Assembly (NCBI GenBank): GCA_035527845.1
Contig: DATKZT010000070.1
Span: 1-64,000, forward strand
Reading direction: 5' to 3'
From: JAUWKC01 sp035527845
GTDB taxonomy: Bacteria; Planctomycetota; Phycisphaerae; Sedimentisphaerales; Anaerobacaceae
Length of the DNA stretch: 64,000 nt
Below, piece by piece: positions 26,177 through 34,410 of this stretch (position 1 is the stretch's first letter; each line of letters starts with the position of its first letter). The position numbers and the translations under genes were made by a program. The notes below the pieces were generated by a model. That model did no database searches, was not told the origin of the DNA, and saw nothing but the letters and a program-made list of their open reading frames with translations.

Positions 26177-27790
26177 TTATTTTACCCCCATATTTTTCGC
26201 CCAGTCGTCATATCTGGCTTTGAGCCGCTGAGCAATTTGCGGATACTTGTCGATAAGGTTGTTCATCTCTGAGCGGTCCTGCTCGAGGTCGTAAAGCTCC
26301 CAGTCGCCGCGTTTATGGGTGACGAGTTTCCATTTGCCGTGTCGAACGGCCTCGTGCTTTTCATGCTCCCAGAACAGATACTCATGTGGAGTCCTCGTTG
26401 TTCCCTCAAATATGGGCAGGAGGCTCCTGCCCTGCTTTGGTGTAATCTTCCTGCTATTGAAGGTCTCGGGATACTTTGCCCCTGCCACGTCGGCACAAGT
26501 AGCCATTATATCAACAATGTGGCCGACCTGGTTGGTCAGCTTGCCTTTCTCTTCTATGACGGCGGGCCAGTATGCGATAAGCGGTGTGGAAATGCCACCC
26601 TCGTGGGTGTATTTTTTGAACAGGCGGAACGGCGTGTTGCTGGCATTGGCCCAGGACTGGCCGTAGCTCATATAGGAATCGACGCCTCCGGGCGGCAGAC
26701 CGTTGTTGCGATTATCAAAACCGAGCGGGCCGGTTTCGTGGCAGCCGCCGTTGTCCGACAAGAACAGAACCAATGTATTGTCTTGTTTGCCCAGCTCTCG
26801 CAGTTTAGCCATTATCTTCCCAATGCCCTGGTCCATTCTATCAATCTGGGCGGCGTACACGGCCATTTTCAGGTCCATGAGTTCTTTGTCCTTGACGGTG
26901 TCCCAAGGGTCGGCGCCTACGTCGCGGGGCGTGAGCGGCCACCTGGGGTCGATGATGCCCATCTTAATCATTCGGGCATATCTTTCCTTGCGCAGCGCAT
27001 CCCAGCCCTGACGATACCTGCCTTTGTATTTTGCGATGTCCTCGGGCAGAGCGTGCAGCGGCCAGTGCGGGGCCGTATAAGCAACGTACAGGAAGAAAGG
27101 TTTTTCCTCGCGGCCGTACTGGTCCAGAAACCGAACAGCGTTTTCGGTGAACGCGTCCGTTATATAGAAGTTCTCCTTGGGCGGAAGGTGGGGTTTATCA
27201 TCAACGGCGAACCGGCGCCTCACGCCTTCGCGTTTGCCTTTGGTAATATCAAAATAGTTGGCCGCGCCGCTTATGAGGCCATAGTATCTGTCGAATCCGC
27301 GGTCCACCGGCCAGTGAGGCCTTTCCTCGCCGACGTGCCATTTTCCGGACATTAGGGTACGATAGCCAGCGGTTCTGAGGACCTCAGCTATGGTGACACA
27401 CCTGTTATTGAGATACCCCTGATACGGGCCGGCGGGTCTGTTATCTCCCTTTTCACTGGTCATACCTCCCATGCCGGCCTGATGGGGATATAATCCCGTC
27501 AGAAGTGACGCGCGGGTCGGACAACACCGGGCGGCATTATAGAACTGCGTGAAGCGCAGCCCCCCTGCCGCCAGCCGATCAAGATTAGGCGTATGAATCT
27601 CCGACCCATAACAGCCCAAATCAGAAAAGCCCATGTCGTCGGCCATAATCAAAACGATGTTGGGTCTGTTGCCCCGGCTCCGCCCTGCAAGCTGGCCCGA
27701 CATCCCTCCACAGCCCTCAAGAGCCAGCGATACCGCTCCAATACCAACGGCCTTTAGAAAATCGCGTCGGTTGTAACCAAGTGTATTCAT
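26177..27790 (-). CDS. Type I sulfatase, arylsulfatase A-like (Cys-type)
   Basis: A 537-residue sulfatase. Tat signal NRRDFLKAVGIGAVSLALEGC with a lipobox-like Cys. Metal-site MADDMG, formylglycine motif C89-CPTR (the first of two adjacent cysteines), MSGKWHVGE, FLSDNGG and a C-terminal GKWKLVTHKRGDWELYDLE segment. Longer than its neighbours because of insertions around 270-330. It is second in the operon behind the fucose-isomerase-like gene (71-nt gap) and ahead of another sulfatase. Different inserts suggest a different substrate or sulfate position. Confidence 0.93.
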   Translation of the reverse strand: MNTLGYNRRDFLKAVGIGAVSLALEGCGGMSGQLAGRSRGNRPNIVLIMADDMGFSDLGCYGSEIHTPNLDRLAAGGLRFTQFYNAARCCPTRASLLTGLYPHQAGMGGMTSEKGDNRPAGPYQGYLNNRCVTIAEVLRTAGYRTLMSGKWHVGEERPHWPVDRGFDRYYGLISGAANYFDITKGKREGVRRRFAVDDKPHLPPKENFYITDAFTENAVRFLDQYGREEKPFFLYVAYTAPHWPLHALPEDIAKYKGRYRQGWDALRKERYARMIKMGIIDPRWPLTPRDVGADPWDTVKDKELMDLKMAVYAAQIDRMDQGIGKIMAKLRELGKQDNTLVLFLSDNGGCHETGPLGFDNRNNGLPPGGVDSYMSYGQSWANASNTPFRLFKKYTHEGGISTPLIAYWPAVIEEKGKLTNQVGHIVDIMATCADVAGAKYPETFNSRKITPKQGRSLLPIFEGTTRTPHEYLFWEHEKHEAVRHGKWKLVTHKRGDWELYDLEQDRSEMNNLIDKYPQIAQRLKARYDDWAKNMGVK

Positions 27791-27861
27791 ATTAGATTAC
27801 TCCTACGGGTACATGCTTATTGCATCGGCATCAACTCAGCACCTATTTTCCCCCGCAGACA

Positions 27862-29421
27862 TCACGCTTCTTCGATGACCATCAGCCCAAGCGCCCTGCC
27901 GAACTCCGCCAACGGCTCTTTGACATCACCGTATACGGTCACCCGATGCCAGCCAAACTGGTCCCACTGATCAAAAAGCCTGCCGATGTCACCGCAGACC
28001 TCGGCGACCAGCTTTGTACGGCAGCCGTACTCGCTGACGAGGTTGCCGACCGCCTTGGCCTGATGGATAATCATTTGTTTACGGGCTGCGTTCGTGCGAA
28101 AGGAAGTTGTCATATAGCCGGGCGGCAAAAAAGATTGAGCGCAGGCGCCGCGCGGGTCGCGGTTGTGAAGCGTAAGAATACGAAAGCTGTTCGAGGCGCT
28201 CTTTGTGCCGAACGGCTTGGTCGTCGCCACGCAGTGAGCATAGACAATCTGGTTCTTCGACGTGTCCAGGGCCGGGTCGGAGACGTAGGCGGGCCTGCCG
28301 GTCAGAATCCTGGCCATCAGCATGCTAAGGGTATCGTCAGGCTTCGCCTCGCACACGCCCTGGCCGCCGTCGTTAAGAATCTGCATGAATCCGAGGCAGG
28401 GATAGGCGGGGAGCTTGCCCGCGGCGAATCCTCCGAGACAGTTCATAGTCACGGTGTCTGTGTTGTATTTGTTGAGCAGCTCGAGGGTGGCAAGATAGAC
28501 GGCACCGGCCTTGTCGATTGCTTCGGGCTCAGGGCCGGTCGCGAACTCGGCGGCCTCTCGCCATCGGCCGGCCCATTCTTTGGCCTGGTCCATATCGACT
28601 TTGTCATAGAACCGGCCCAGTTCGGCGAAGTCAACATACGTGGCCGTGGCCCCGAGGAAGTTTCGCTTCTCGCCGGCTTCGCCGCGACCGACTATCAGAA
28701 ACGATGACTTGCGAAAACGCTCGACGCACTCGCCGATATCGGTCAGCGTCACCGGATCATCGGCACAATCCATCTTTCCGCGAGCGCCGAAAGTCTTGCG
28801 ATATACGTGCTCGCACCGGCGAGCAAAAACCCCCGGCGTCATGCCCGTCTCACGAACGTCCGCGAACTGGCGCGCAACAACAACCAAATCACTCAAACGA
28901 GTCGAGGATACCGCGGCCGCAGGGATGCCCCGGGTGCACAATGCGCTGTATCTGGTAAGGAATCCTCCGCAGCCGCCGAGGAATTCGTTTGCTACAAGCA
29001 TCGGTTTGCCCAGGAGGCCGATGTCGACAATCATGGCGGCCAGGGCCCAATCCAGCGTCACCACGTAGACCAGGTAGCCGTCGACTTCGGTCTTCAGTGC
29101 AAGGGCCTTCTTTGCATCGTCCGGCTTCTTGACCGTAACGGGGACGAAGTCGATCTCCGGACAGCCTTGCCTCAGCGCCGCAAGCACCTCTCGCTGGCGG
29201 CCGTCGGCATCGAAGTCCGGATAAGGCCAGATTTCCCTTATTGCCGTGTTCGCCAGGAAAACCGTCGCGACGCGGATATTCCCAGTTTTATCATCGGCAG
29301 CAGCGGCCAGCGACCCCAGCCCACCGAGGGTTGCCGCCGCAGCCGCCCCCTGCAGAAAACGCCGCCGATCAATGCTTCCACTGCAACCATCGCACCAACT
29401 ATGAGCGTGACACCGACACAT
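27862..29421 (-). CDS. Tat-exported L-fucose/L-arabinose isomerase-like protein
   Basis: A 519-residue protein whose body follows the L-fucose isomerase-like pattern: an N-terminal Rossmann-like part (DGYLVYVVTLDWALAAM), a middle segment (TVTMNCLGGFAAGKLPAYPC) and a C-terminal part with a metal-site-like GVCEAKPDDTLSMLMARIL and QIVYAHC. The N terminus has a Cys/His-rich start, then IDRRRFLQGAAAAATLGG, a Tat signal with AAA cleavage. Classical fucose isomerases are cytoplasmic, so export is odd; it may be a divergent lyase or binding protein. The ATG at 29421 follows GGAGGAGCCAGG. It heads the operon with two sulfatases and anSME, which hints at a sulfated fucose-containing substrate. Confidence 0.75.
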   Translation of the reverse strand: MCRCHAHSWCDGCSGSIDRRRFLQGAAAAATLGGLGSLAAAADDKTGNIRVATVFLANTAIREIWPYPDFDADGRQREVLAALRQGCPEIDFVPVTVKKPDDAKKALALKTEVDGYLVYVVTLDWALAAMIVDIGLLGKPMLVANEFLGGCGGFLTRYSALCTRGIPAAAVSSTRLSDLVVVARQFADVRETGMTPGVFARRCEHVYRKTFGARGKMDCADDPVTLTDIGECVERFRKSSFLIVGRGEAGEKRNFLGATATYVDFAELGRFYDKVDMDQAKEWAGRWREAAEFATGPEPEAIDKAGAVYLATLELLNKYNTDTVTMNCLGGFAAGKLPAYPCLGFMQILNDGGQGVCEAKPDDTLSMLMARILTGRPAYVSDPALDTSKNQIVYAHCVATTKPFGTKSASNSFRILTLHNRDPRGACAQSFLPPGYMTTSFRTNAARKQMIIHQAKAVGNLVSEYGCRTKLVAEVCGDIGRLFDQWDQFGWHRVTVYGDVKEPLAEFGRALGLMVIEEA

Positions 29422-29488
29422 CCTGGCTCCTCCTTTCTTCGCCCCTATGAAGCCTTCTGCAAAATTGAAAGTTAGGCATATATTGTTG

Positions 29489-29518
29489 ATTCTACCTGAA
29501 TAACGCGCTCCATTTCAA
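29489..29518 (-). promoter_or_regulatory. Sigma-70-type promoter of the isomerase-sulfatase-anSME operon
   Basis: On the - strand, TTGAAA (29518-29513) and TAGAAT (29494-29489) with an 18-nt spacer, about 65 nt before the start codon. Confidence 0.5.
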
Positions 29519-29562
29519 TCCCCTTGCCAAGACATTTGCCCAAATTCCCGCCCATTCAACAC

Positions 29563-29613
29563 ATTGTCATTCCTGCGAAGCCTGCCCCATCGCAGGTGCC
29601 GGGCCAGAGTCCG
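29563..29613. repeat. REP-like palindrome 3' of the GIY-YIG gene
   Basis: TTGTCATTCCTGCGAAG...CATCGCAGG, a degenerate copy of the same palindrome family as at 23423. It starts where the GIY-YIG coding sequence ends. Confidence 0.6.
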
Positions 29614-29928
29614 CTAACCATATTCCCCGGACCCGGTAAGTGCGTCAAACATATCCTCCCATTCAGGATTGTCCTTTTCAATCAAATTGATCTTCCACTG
29701 TCGTTTCCAGCGTTTCATGCATTTCTCTCTATTGATAGCATCACGAATATCTCGGTACTGCTCGAAATAAACCAGCCGGCGCACACCATACTTCTGGGTA
29801 AACGCCTTCACCACGTTCGTTTTGTGCTGATGGACGCGTTCCAGAAGGTTGCTGGTTACGCCGATATATAACGTCCCGTTCTTCCTGCTCGCCAGGATAT
29901 AAACAAAGCCACTGCGGTTGCCATTCAT
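29614..29928 (-). CDS. GIY-YIG endonuclease-domain protein (YhbQ-like)
   Basis: A 104-residue single-domain GIY-YIG protein: GFVYILASRKNGTLYIGVTS holds the GxVYIL and YIGVT strands, followed by a conserved Arg (LLERVHQHK) and the catalytic Glu (INREKCMKRW). Single-domain members are often annotated as putative endonucleases of unknown role. The ATG at 29928 follows CAGGAAACAATAAT; further upstream the frame reads into a palindromic repeat (CHACAGRHPG), which is not part of the gene. It is boxed in by REP-like palindromes on both sides. Confidence 0.85.
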   Translation of the reverse strand: MNGNRSGFVYILASRKNGTLYIGVTSNLLERVHQHKTNVVKAFTQKYGVRRLVYFEQYRDIRDAINREKCMKRWKRQWKINLIEKDNPEWEDMFDALTGSGEYG

Positions 29929-29937
29929 ATTATTGTT

Positions 29938-30142
29938 TCCTGGATGCCTGCCTGCGCAGGCATGACATCTAAGTCCCTGGTCCAACTGAGCAATCTATTC
30001 AGTTGTCACCCCTGTCCAACATTGTCAGCCCCGCGCAGGCATGTCCCTGCGCAGACAGAGGCAGGCGACACACGATACCGCCACCCCACCGACGTTGTCA
30101 CCCCTGCTCAAGACTGTCACCCCTGCGCAGGCAGGGGTCCAC
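29938..30142. repeat. Cluster of REP-like palindromes
   Basis: At least three arms: GGATGCCTGCCTGCGCAGGCATGACA (29941-29966), GCGCAGGCATGTCCCTGCGCAG (30033-30054) and TGTCACCCCTGCGCAGGCAGGGGTCC (30115-30140). All share CTGCGCAGG cores and run on either strand. From 30143 to 30295 no gene is seen. Confidence 0.75.
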
Positions 30143-30295
30143 GACCGGTCACAGACCACACATGCCAAGCTTATCCTCTCAGCCAACGCGGTTCTTCTAA
30201 TCGCCCACATTTGGCCTCAAATCAAAATCCGCTCTGCCTATCTCCGACTCACCACGAAATCCGTTGCAAAACCCAAAAGCTCAGCTAATCACTGA

Positions 30296-31090
30296 TTAAA
30301 CATCATGACTTCTATTCTCTGCTACTCGGAGAAGCCAATTCCTCAACTCCTTACCATCCCTTAGCTCAAGCCGGTATGGAATAAACTGATTGATACTGGA
30401 ATCCGCATAGATCTTGGGTGCAAACTCTGCAGTGGTAGTCACAAACCCCTTAGACACGTTAGGGTCACTTGCAAGTACACCAAGCAAGGCGCGAACATCG
30501 GAAGCAGAAACACACCGCTCTGGGGCATAGGCCTTAACTTGGTCTATGACGCGAATCCTGCAAATTCCTTTCTTCACTGCAATGACATCCCGCCCGCCAT
30601 CGCCACTGGGCGGGGTCAATATGACCTCGTCCCAGCCTGCTTTCTCATACGCCCCAGCGATGAGTTCCTCTAATTTGCGCCATGGCACTTGGAATAGGAA
30701 ATCAGGATTCTTAGAAACCTGAGCAATGATCTCGAACCATGGGAGTGCGACAGCTCGCAGAATCCGCCCTTCCTCCGTCTTCTGGCCCAACTCAACAACA
30801 GCAGTCTGAAGGAGCATCCCGGGGAGTTTCTGCAACACTTCAATAAAGGGTAACTTCAACTGAAAAAGATACTCCGGCCGGTGCTTACGAAACTCTGCAA
30901 ACTCCCACGGTGGCTGACCAGTTGCACATAAAGTACAGAGGTGTTTTGTAGTCGCGCCCCGATGACGTCTTGCCATAGGATGGGGTTCATCACGGAAGTA
31001 AGGCTGTCCCTTTGTTATCGTTTTGTTGCAAGCAACACAGATGTACCCTCGTTTCGCCCGAGAAAGTCTAAGATTGTGAGCCGATTCCAT
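30296..31090 (-). CDS. Mrr-type restriction endonuclease-like protein with N-terminal zinc finger
   Basis: A 264-residue protein. Residues 10-60 contain CVACNK...HLCTLC with histidines between, a likely zinc-binding module. The C-terminal half is an Mrr catalytic domain: GDGGRDVIA (catalytic Asp), IRVIDQVKAYAPE (Q-x-K), then VSKGFVTTTAEFAP. Mrr proteins cut modified DNA; several relatives act in defence. The ATG at 31090 follows AGGATT; the longer frame upstream reads through a palindromic repeat and is unlikely. It sits between REP-like palindromes, in the middle of the sulfatase locus, so it looks imported. Confidence 0.78.
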   Translation of the reverse strand: MESAHNLRLSRAKRGYICVACNKTITKGQPYFRDEPHPMARRHRGATTKHLCTLCATGQPPWEFAEFRKHRPEYLFQLKLPFIEVLQKLPGMLLQTAVVELGQKTEEGRILRAVALPWFEIIAQVSKNPDFLFQVPWRKLEELIAGAYEKAGWDEVILTPPSGDGGRDVIAVKKGICRIRVIDQVKAYAPERCVSASDVRALLGVLASDPNVSKGFVTTTAEFAPKIYADSSINQFIPYRLELRDGKELRNWLLRVAENRSHDV

Positions 31091-31178
31091 AATCCTATAT
31101 CTAATGCCGGTCTTACTATTGTCTATATTATTTCCCCCCACATAATACCGCAACCAGCCAATGATTGCGAAGGAAATC

Positions 31179-31206
31179 TGGATGCCTGCCTCCGCAGGCA
31201 TGACAG
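31179..31206. repeat. REP-like palindrome 5' of the Mrr-like gene
   Basis: GGATGCCTGCCTCCGCAGGCATGACAGC, a near-perfect copy of the arm at 29941-29966. It marks the outer edge of the GIY-YIG/Mrr insert. Confidence 0.7.
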
Positions 31207-31243
31207 CATGGGCCGCCTAGTTGGGTCACTTGGTCTTGTCTTT

Positions 31244-31506
31244 TTACTTTTTCCAGCTTCCCCAAGCGACTACGTTAGATCGTTTGGCCCGGCTATCATA
31301 CAATGCGGCGAGCTGCTCGACCATGTCGGGATGTTTCTGAGCCAAATCATTCAACTCGGTACGGTCCGTCATAATAAAAACAATGTTCGGCCGGCCGGCC
31401 CTGCCTCCCCATGCCGCCTGGTGACATCTGTGCAGCCTGGTAAAGCAATTGCAGCGGCACCAAGACCGATTGCTTTCAAGAAATGACGTCGAGAACAATC
31501 ACCCAT
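31244..31506 (-). pseudogene. Collapsed sulfatase: N-terminal Tat signal joined to C-terminal end
   Basis: Begins with MGDCSRRHFLKAIGLGAAA and ALPGC, very close to the Tat signal of the sulfatase at 32960-34270. It then shifts frame, reads RPNIVFIMTD (the first strand of a sulfatase), and continues straight into RTELNDLAQKHPDMVEQL and RAKRSNVV, the C-terminal tail of an arylsulfatase. About 400 codons, including the CxPxR site, are missing. It cannot encode an active enzyme. Confidence 0.85.
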
Positions 31507-31547
31507 TGCGAACTCCTTACTAGAAAGGTTTCCCGTATTCTTGTCGG

Positions 31548-32921
31548 CTACTTGCGCACCCACTTGACGCCGGCGGTTACGTCCTTTTCCCACGCCAGGA
31601 ACTCGGCATGCATGGCCTTGAGCATTTGCGGTTTGGCATCAGCAAGGTTGTTCTGCTCGGCGATGTCATCATCAAGATTGAAAAGATGCAGGTCCTCTCC
31701 CGTGGCCAGCAGCTTCCACGGCCCTTTGCGAATCGCCCACTCCCGGCGATGACGCCAAAACAGGCTTCGCTGCGGCAAATCTCTGCCCTCCAATAGCAAC
31801 GGCAGCAGGCTTACTCCGTCAAGCTTCAAGCCATCCGGCAGCGTGGCCCCGCTCATTGCCACCATTGTCGGCAGAATATCCATTGTCATCACCGTCTGGT
31901 CGGTGACGGAGCCGGGCTTGATTTTTCCGGGCCACCAGGCGACGGCGGGAACGCGATGGCCTCCCTCCAATAATCGACCTTTCTGGCCTGCCAACGGGCC
32001 GTTGGAACCCACATCATTATAGGCGCCGTTGTCCGAGACGAACATGATGAGGGTGTTTTGCTCGAGCCCCAGCCGCCTGACTGCGGCTACGATTCTGCCC
32101 ACCCCATCGTCGAGGGCTTCGACCATTTCTTTGTAGGCCGCCTTTCGGTCCTTGCGGCTTCCTCTTTTCAGGTCGTGCCATGCCTTACCGATGGTGCGGT
32201 CGGCCTTGTCGTTGCGACCCTGATAAGGAAAGTGGACCGCCAGATGCGGCACGTAAAGACAGAACGGCCTATCCTTGTTTTTTTCAATGAACTCGATACC
32301 GTGGTCGGTAAGCAGATCGGTCGCGTAACCTTCTTCGGCAACCAGTTTGTCATCCTTCCACCAATCGGGATTACCCAGTCGGTCGATGTGGGATTGGTAA
32401 TCGAGGCAGCCGCCGGAGTAACCGACAAAAGTGTCAAAGCCCTGTGTGACGGGCCCGAAATTGCCGACGTAGCCCACATGCCATTTGCCGAAGATTCCCA
32501 CGGCATAGCCGGACGGCTTGAGCACCTCCGCGAAGGTGACTTGCTCGGGCGCCATGCCTATGCCGTGGTCCCACCCGAGGACCCCTTCGATGCCGCATCG
32601 CTGCTGGTAACGGCCGGTCAAGAGCGCCGCGCGTGTGGGGCTGCACATCGGACCATTTGAATGGAAGTCGGTGAACTTCATCCCTTCTCTCGCCAGGGCG
32701 TCGATATGTGGCGTCTTTATGGTCTTGTTGCCGTAGCATCCGACGTCGCCGTAGCCAAGGTCGTCGGCCATTATCAAAATAATATTAGGCTTGGCGGCAG
32801 GTTCCTGATCTGCAAAGCACCTGGATAGACCCTTGTATCGTGCGAAAGCCAGCGCCGAAATGCCTGCGCCGCACATTTTCAAAAAGTCACGACGTTTACA
32901 CTTGTATTCACTCATTTCCAA
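31548..32921 (-). CDS. Type I sulfatase (Cys-type, Tat signal)
   Basis: A 457-residue sulfatase. Tat signal CKRRDFLKMCGAGISALAF, without a clear lipobox. Metal-site MADDLG, formylglycine C93-SPTR, GKWHVGY, VSDNGAY, and the C-terminal EWAIRKGPWKLLATG segment; 'GVLGWDHGIG' is a typical specificity loop. Start ATG at 32921 (or 32915). It is downstream of another sulfatase by 38 nt. Its last codons (KDVTAGVKWVRK) recur as an isolated fragment at 34317-34363. Confidence 0.93.
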   Translation of the reverse strand: MEMSEYKCKRRDFLKMCGAGISALAFARYKGLSRCFADQEPAAKPNIILIMADDLGYGDVGCYGNKTIKTPHIDALAREGMKFTDFHSNGPMCSPTRAALLTGRYQQRCGIEGVLGWDHGIGMAPEQVTFAEVLKPSGYAVGIFGKWHVGYVGNFGPVTQGFDTFVGYSGGCLDYQSHIDRLGNPDWWKDDKLVAEEGYATDLLTDHGIEFIEKNKDRPFCLYVPHLAVHFPYQGRNDKADRTIGKAWHDLKRGSRKDRKAAYKEMVEALDDGVGRIVAAVRRLGLEQNTLIMFVSDNGAYNDVGSNGPLAGQKGRLLEGGHRVPAVAWWPGKIKPGSVTDQTVMTMDILPTMVAMSGATLPDGLKLDGVSLLPLLLEGRDLPQRSLFWRHRREWAIRKGPWKLLATGEDLHLFNLDDDIAEQNNLADAKPQMLKAMHAEFLAWEKDVTAGVKWVRK

Positions 32922-32959
32922 ATTCTCCGTAACCAGACAAAAGAACTCGCTCTTGATAT

Positions 32960-34270
32960 TCAGCCGACCGAATCAAGGACAGCCTGAAATCGCCTGCGGG
33001 CCTCGGTGGCCTGTTCGCCGGCCCGGCCAAGCAGGATGGGACTCTGCTCGAGCGGGTCGGCCTGAACGTCGAAAAGCTCACCCGTATGATAGAGTTTCCA
33101 CCGTTTGTCGCGAACAAAACGCTTGAAACCCCGGCCGCTCTGGGACACATAGTGACAGAGCAACCACTCTTTCGGATTGCCCTTTTGGCCGCGAAGCTGC
33201 GGCAGGAAGCTGCGACCGTCAATAACCACATTCTCGGGCAGCGCGGCGCCGGCGGCTTCTGCAAGCGTCGGAAGGAAGTCACTGAAGTCAACGAGGTCGC
33301 CGCATACTTTTCCTGCGGGCACGGCGCCTTTCCAATTAGCGATAAGAGGGACATGTGTGCCTGTATCAATAGTCAGACTCTTGCCTCCTTTGATCGTGCC
33401 GCCCGGCATTTGCGAGGTAATCGCCCTACCCGTGCCGTTGTCACCGGTGAAAATGAGCAGGGTATTTTCGCGAAGACCGAGCGCGTCCAGCCTGCTCACT
33501 ATGCGGCCGACCAATTTGTCCATATAGGCGACCATGTCGGCGAAGTATTTCTTGTCACCCTTACCTGCGGGCCGGGTCCAATCGGGACTATCGGGCGTTG
33601 GGACAAAGGGCGCGTGGACCAATGCCATCGGATAATAGACGAAGAAAGGCCCGGATTTGTGGCGTTCGATATAGTCGAGGATGTAGTCGCAGAAGATATC
33701 GGGGCCGTATTTGCCCTCCAGACCATCGAGCACTTTTCCATTCTTTATAATCTTGGGACTGCGGTAGCGGGACTCCTTGGGGGCGAAGGCATCCTCCATG
33801 TGCCAGAGGCAATAGTCATCGAAGCCGGCATCGTAAGGGCCGGCGGCGCCCCGGCCCATCAGCTGCCACTTGCCGGCGATGCAGGTGGCGTAGCCGGCGC
33901 TGCCCAGAACGTGAGCAAATGTTTTCTCCCTGAAGTCGAAGTAGCCGAACCTCGTGTAGTTGCGGAAGTTGTATCTTCCGGTCATGATTTTCACGCGCGA
34001 GGGCGTGCAGAGCGGCTGCGAATGGCAATTGTCGAAACGCATGCCGGTGCGGGCCAGCTCATCGAGAACCGGGGTCTTGTACGACAGGCTTCCATAACAG
34101 CTCAGACACTCATATCCAAGGTCGTCGGCCATTATGAGGATTATGTTCGGCCTGGCGGCAAAGTTGCCGCCACCCTGCCGCTTAGAGCCACTGAAACAGC
34201 CCGGCAGGACAATCGGTAGGGTGCCAAGGCCGACTGCTTTCAAGAAATTACGTCGAGAGCAATTATCCAC
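32960..34270 (-). CDS. Type I sulfatase, GKWQ subgroup (Cys-type)
   Basis: A 436-residue sulfatase. Tat signal CSRRNFLKAVGLGTLPIVLPGC with lipobox-like Cys25, metal-site MADDLG, formylglycine C88-TPSR. Where most sulfatases have GKWH it has GKWQLMG, and it has TGDNGTG instead of SDNG. The sulfatase at 46866-48194 shares both changes and overall pattern, so the two form a subgroup. The C terminus (LDVQADPLEQSPIL-type) also matches that paralogue. It lies between the PhoD-like gene upstream and a sulfatase 38 nt downstream. Confidence 0.92.
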   Translation of the reverse strand: MDNCSRRNFLKAVGLGTLPIVLPGCFSGSKRQGGGNFAARPNIILIMADDLGYECLSCYGSLSYKTPVLDELARTGMRFDNCHSQPLCTPSRVKIMTGRYNFRNYTRFGYFDFREKTFAHVLGSAGYATCIAGKWQLMGRGAAGPYDAGFDDYCLWHMEDAFAPKESRYRSPKIIKNGKVLDGLEGKYGPDIFCDYILDYIERHKSGPFFVYYPMALVHAPFVPTPDSPDWTRPAGKGDKKYFADMVAYMDKLVGRIVSRLDALGLRENTLLIFTGDNGTGRAITSQMPGGTIKGGKSLTIDTGTHVPLIANWKGAVPAGKVCGDLVDFSDFLPTLAEAAGAALPENVVIDGRSFLPQLRGQKGNPKEWLLCHYVSQSGRGFKRFVRDKRWKLYHTGELFDVQADPLEQSPILLGRAGEQATEARRRFQAVLDSVG

Positions 34271-34316
34271 CGCGGTCTCCTTAAAATCGCAAACTCTCTT
34301 TCAGTATTAACGCCTG

Positions 34317-34363
34317 CTTGCGCACCCACTTGACGCCGGCAGTCACATTCTTTTCACAGGCCA
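34317..34363 (-). pseudogene. Stranded C-terminal end of a lost sulfatase
   Basis: About 47 bp encode EKNVTAGVKWVRKQ, nearly the same DNA as the last codons of the sulfatase at 31548-32921 (31551-31597). No gene body is attached. The rest of the 140-nt gap between the PhoD-like gene and the sulfatase holds nothing more. Confidence 0.75.
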
Positions 34364-34410
34364 ACAAAGAAACGGAGTCAGACCTTTTTATTTCTCCGGT
34401 AAATCGGGAG

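Noticed and set aside
30941..31486. A 181-codon + strand frame over the Mrr gene and the sulfatase remnant
   Set aside because: It is antisense to both and reads through a REP-like palindrome.
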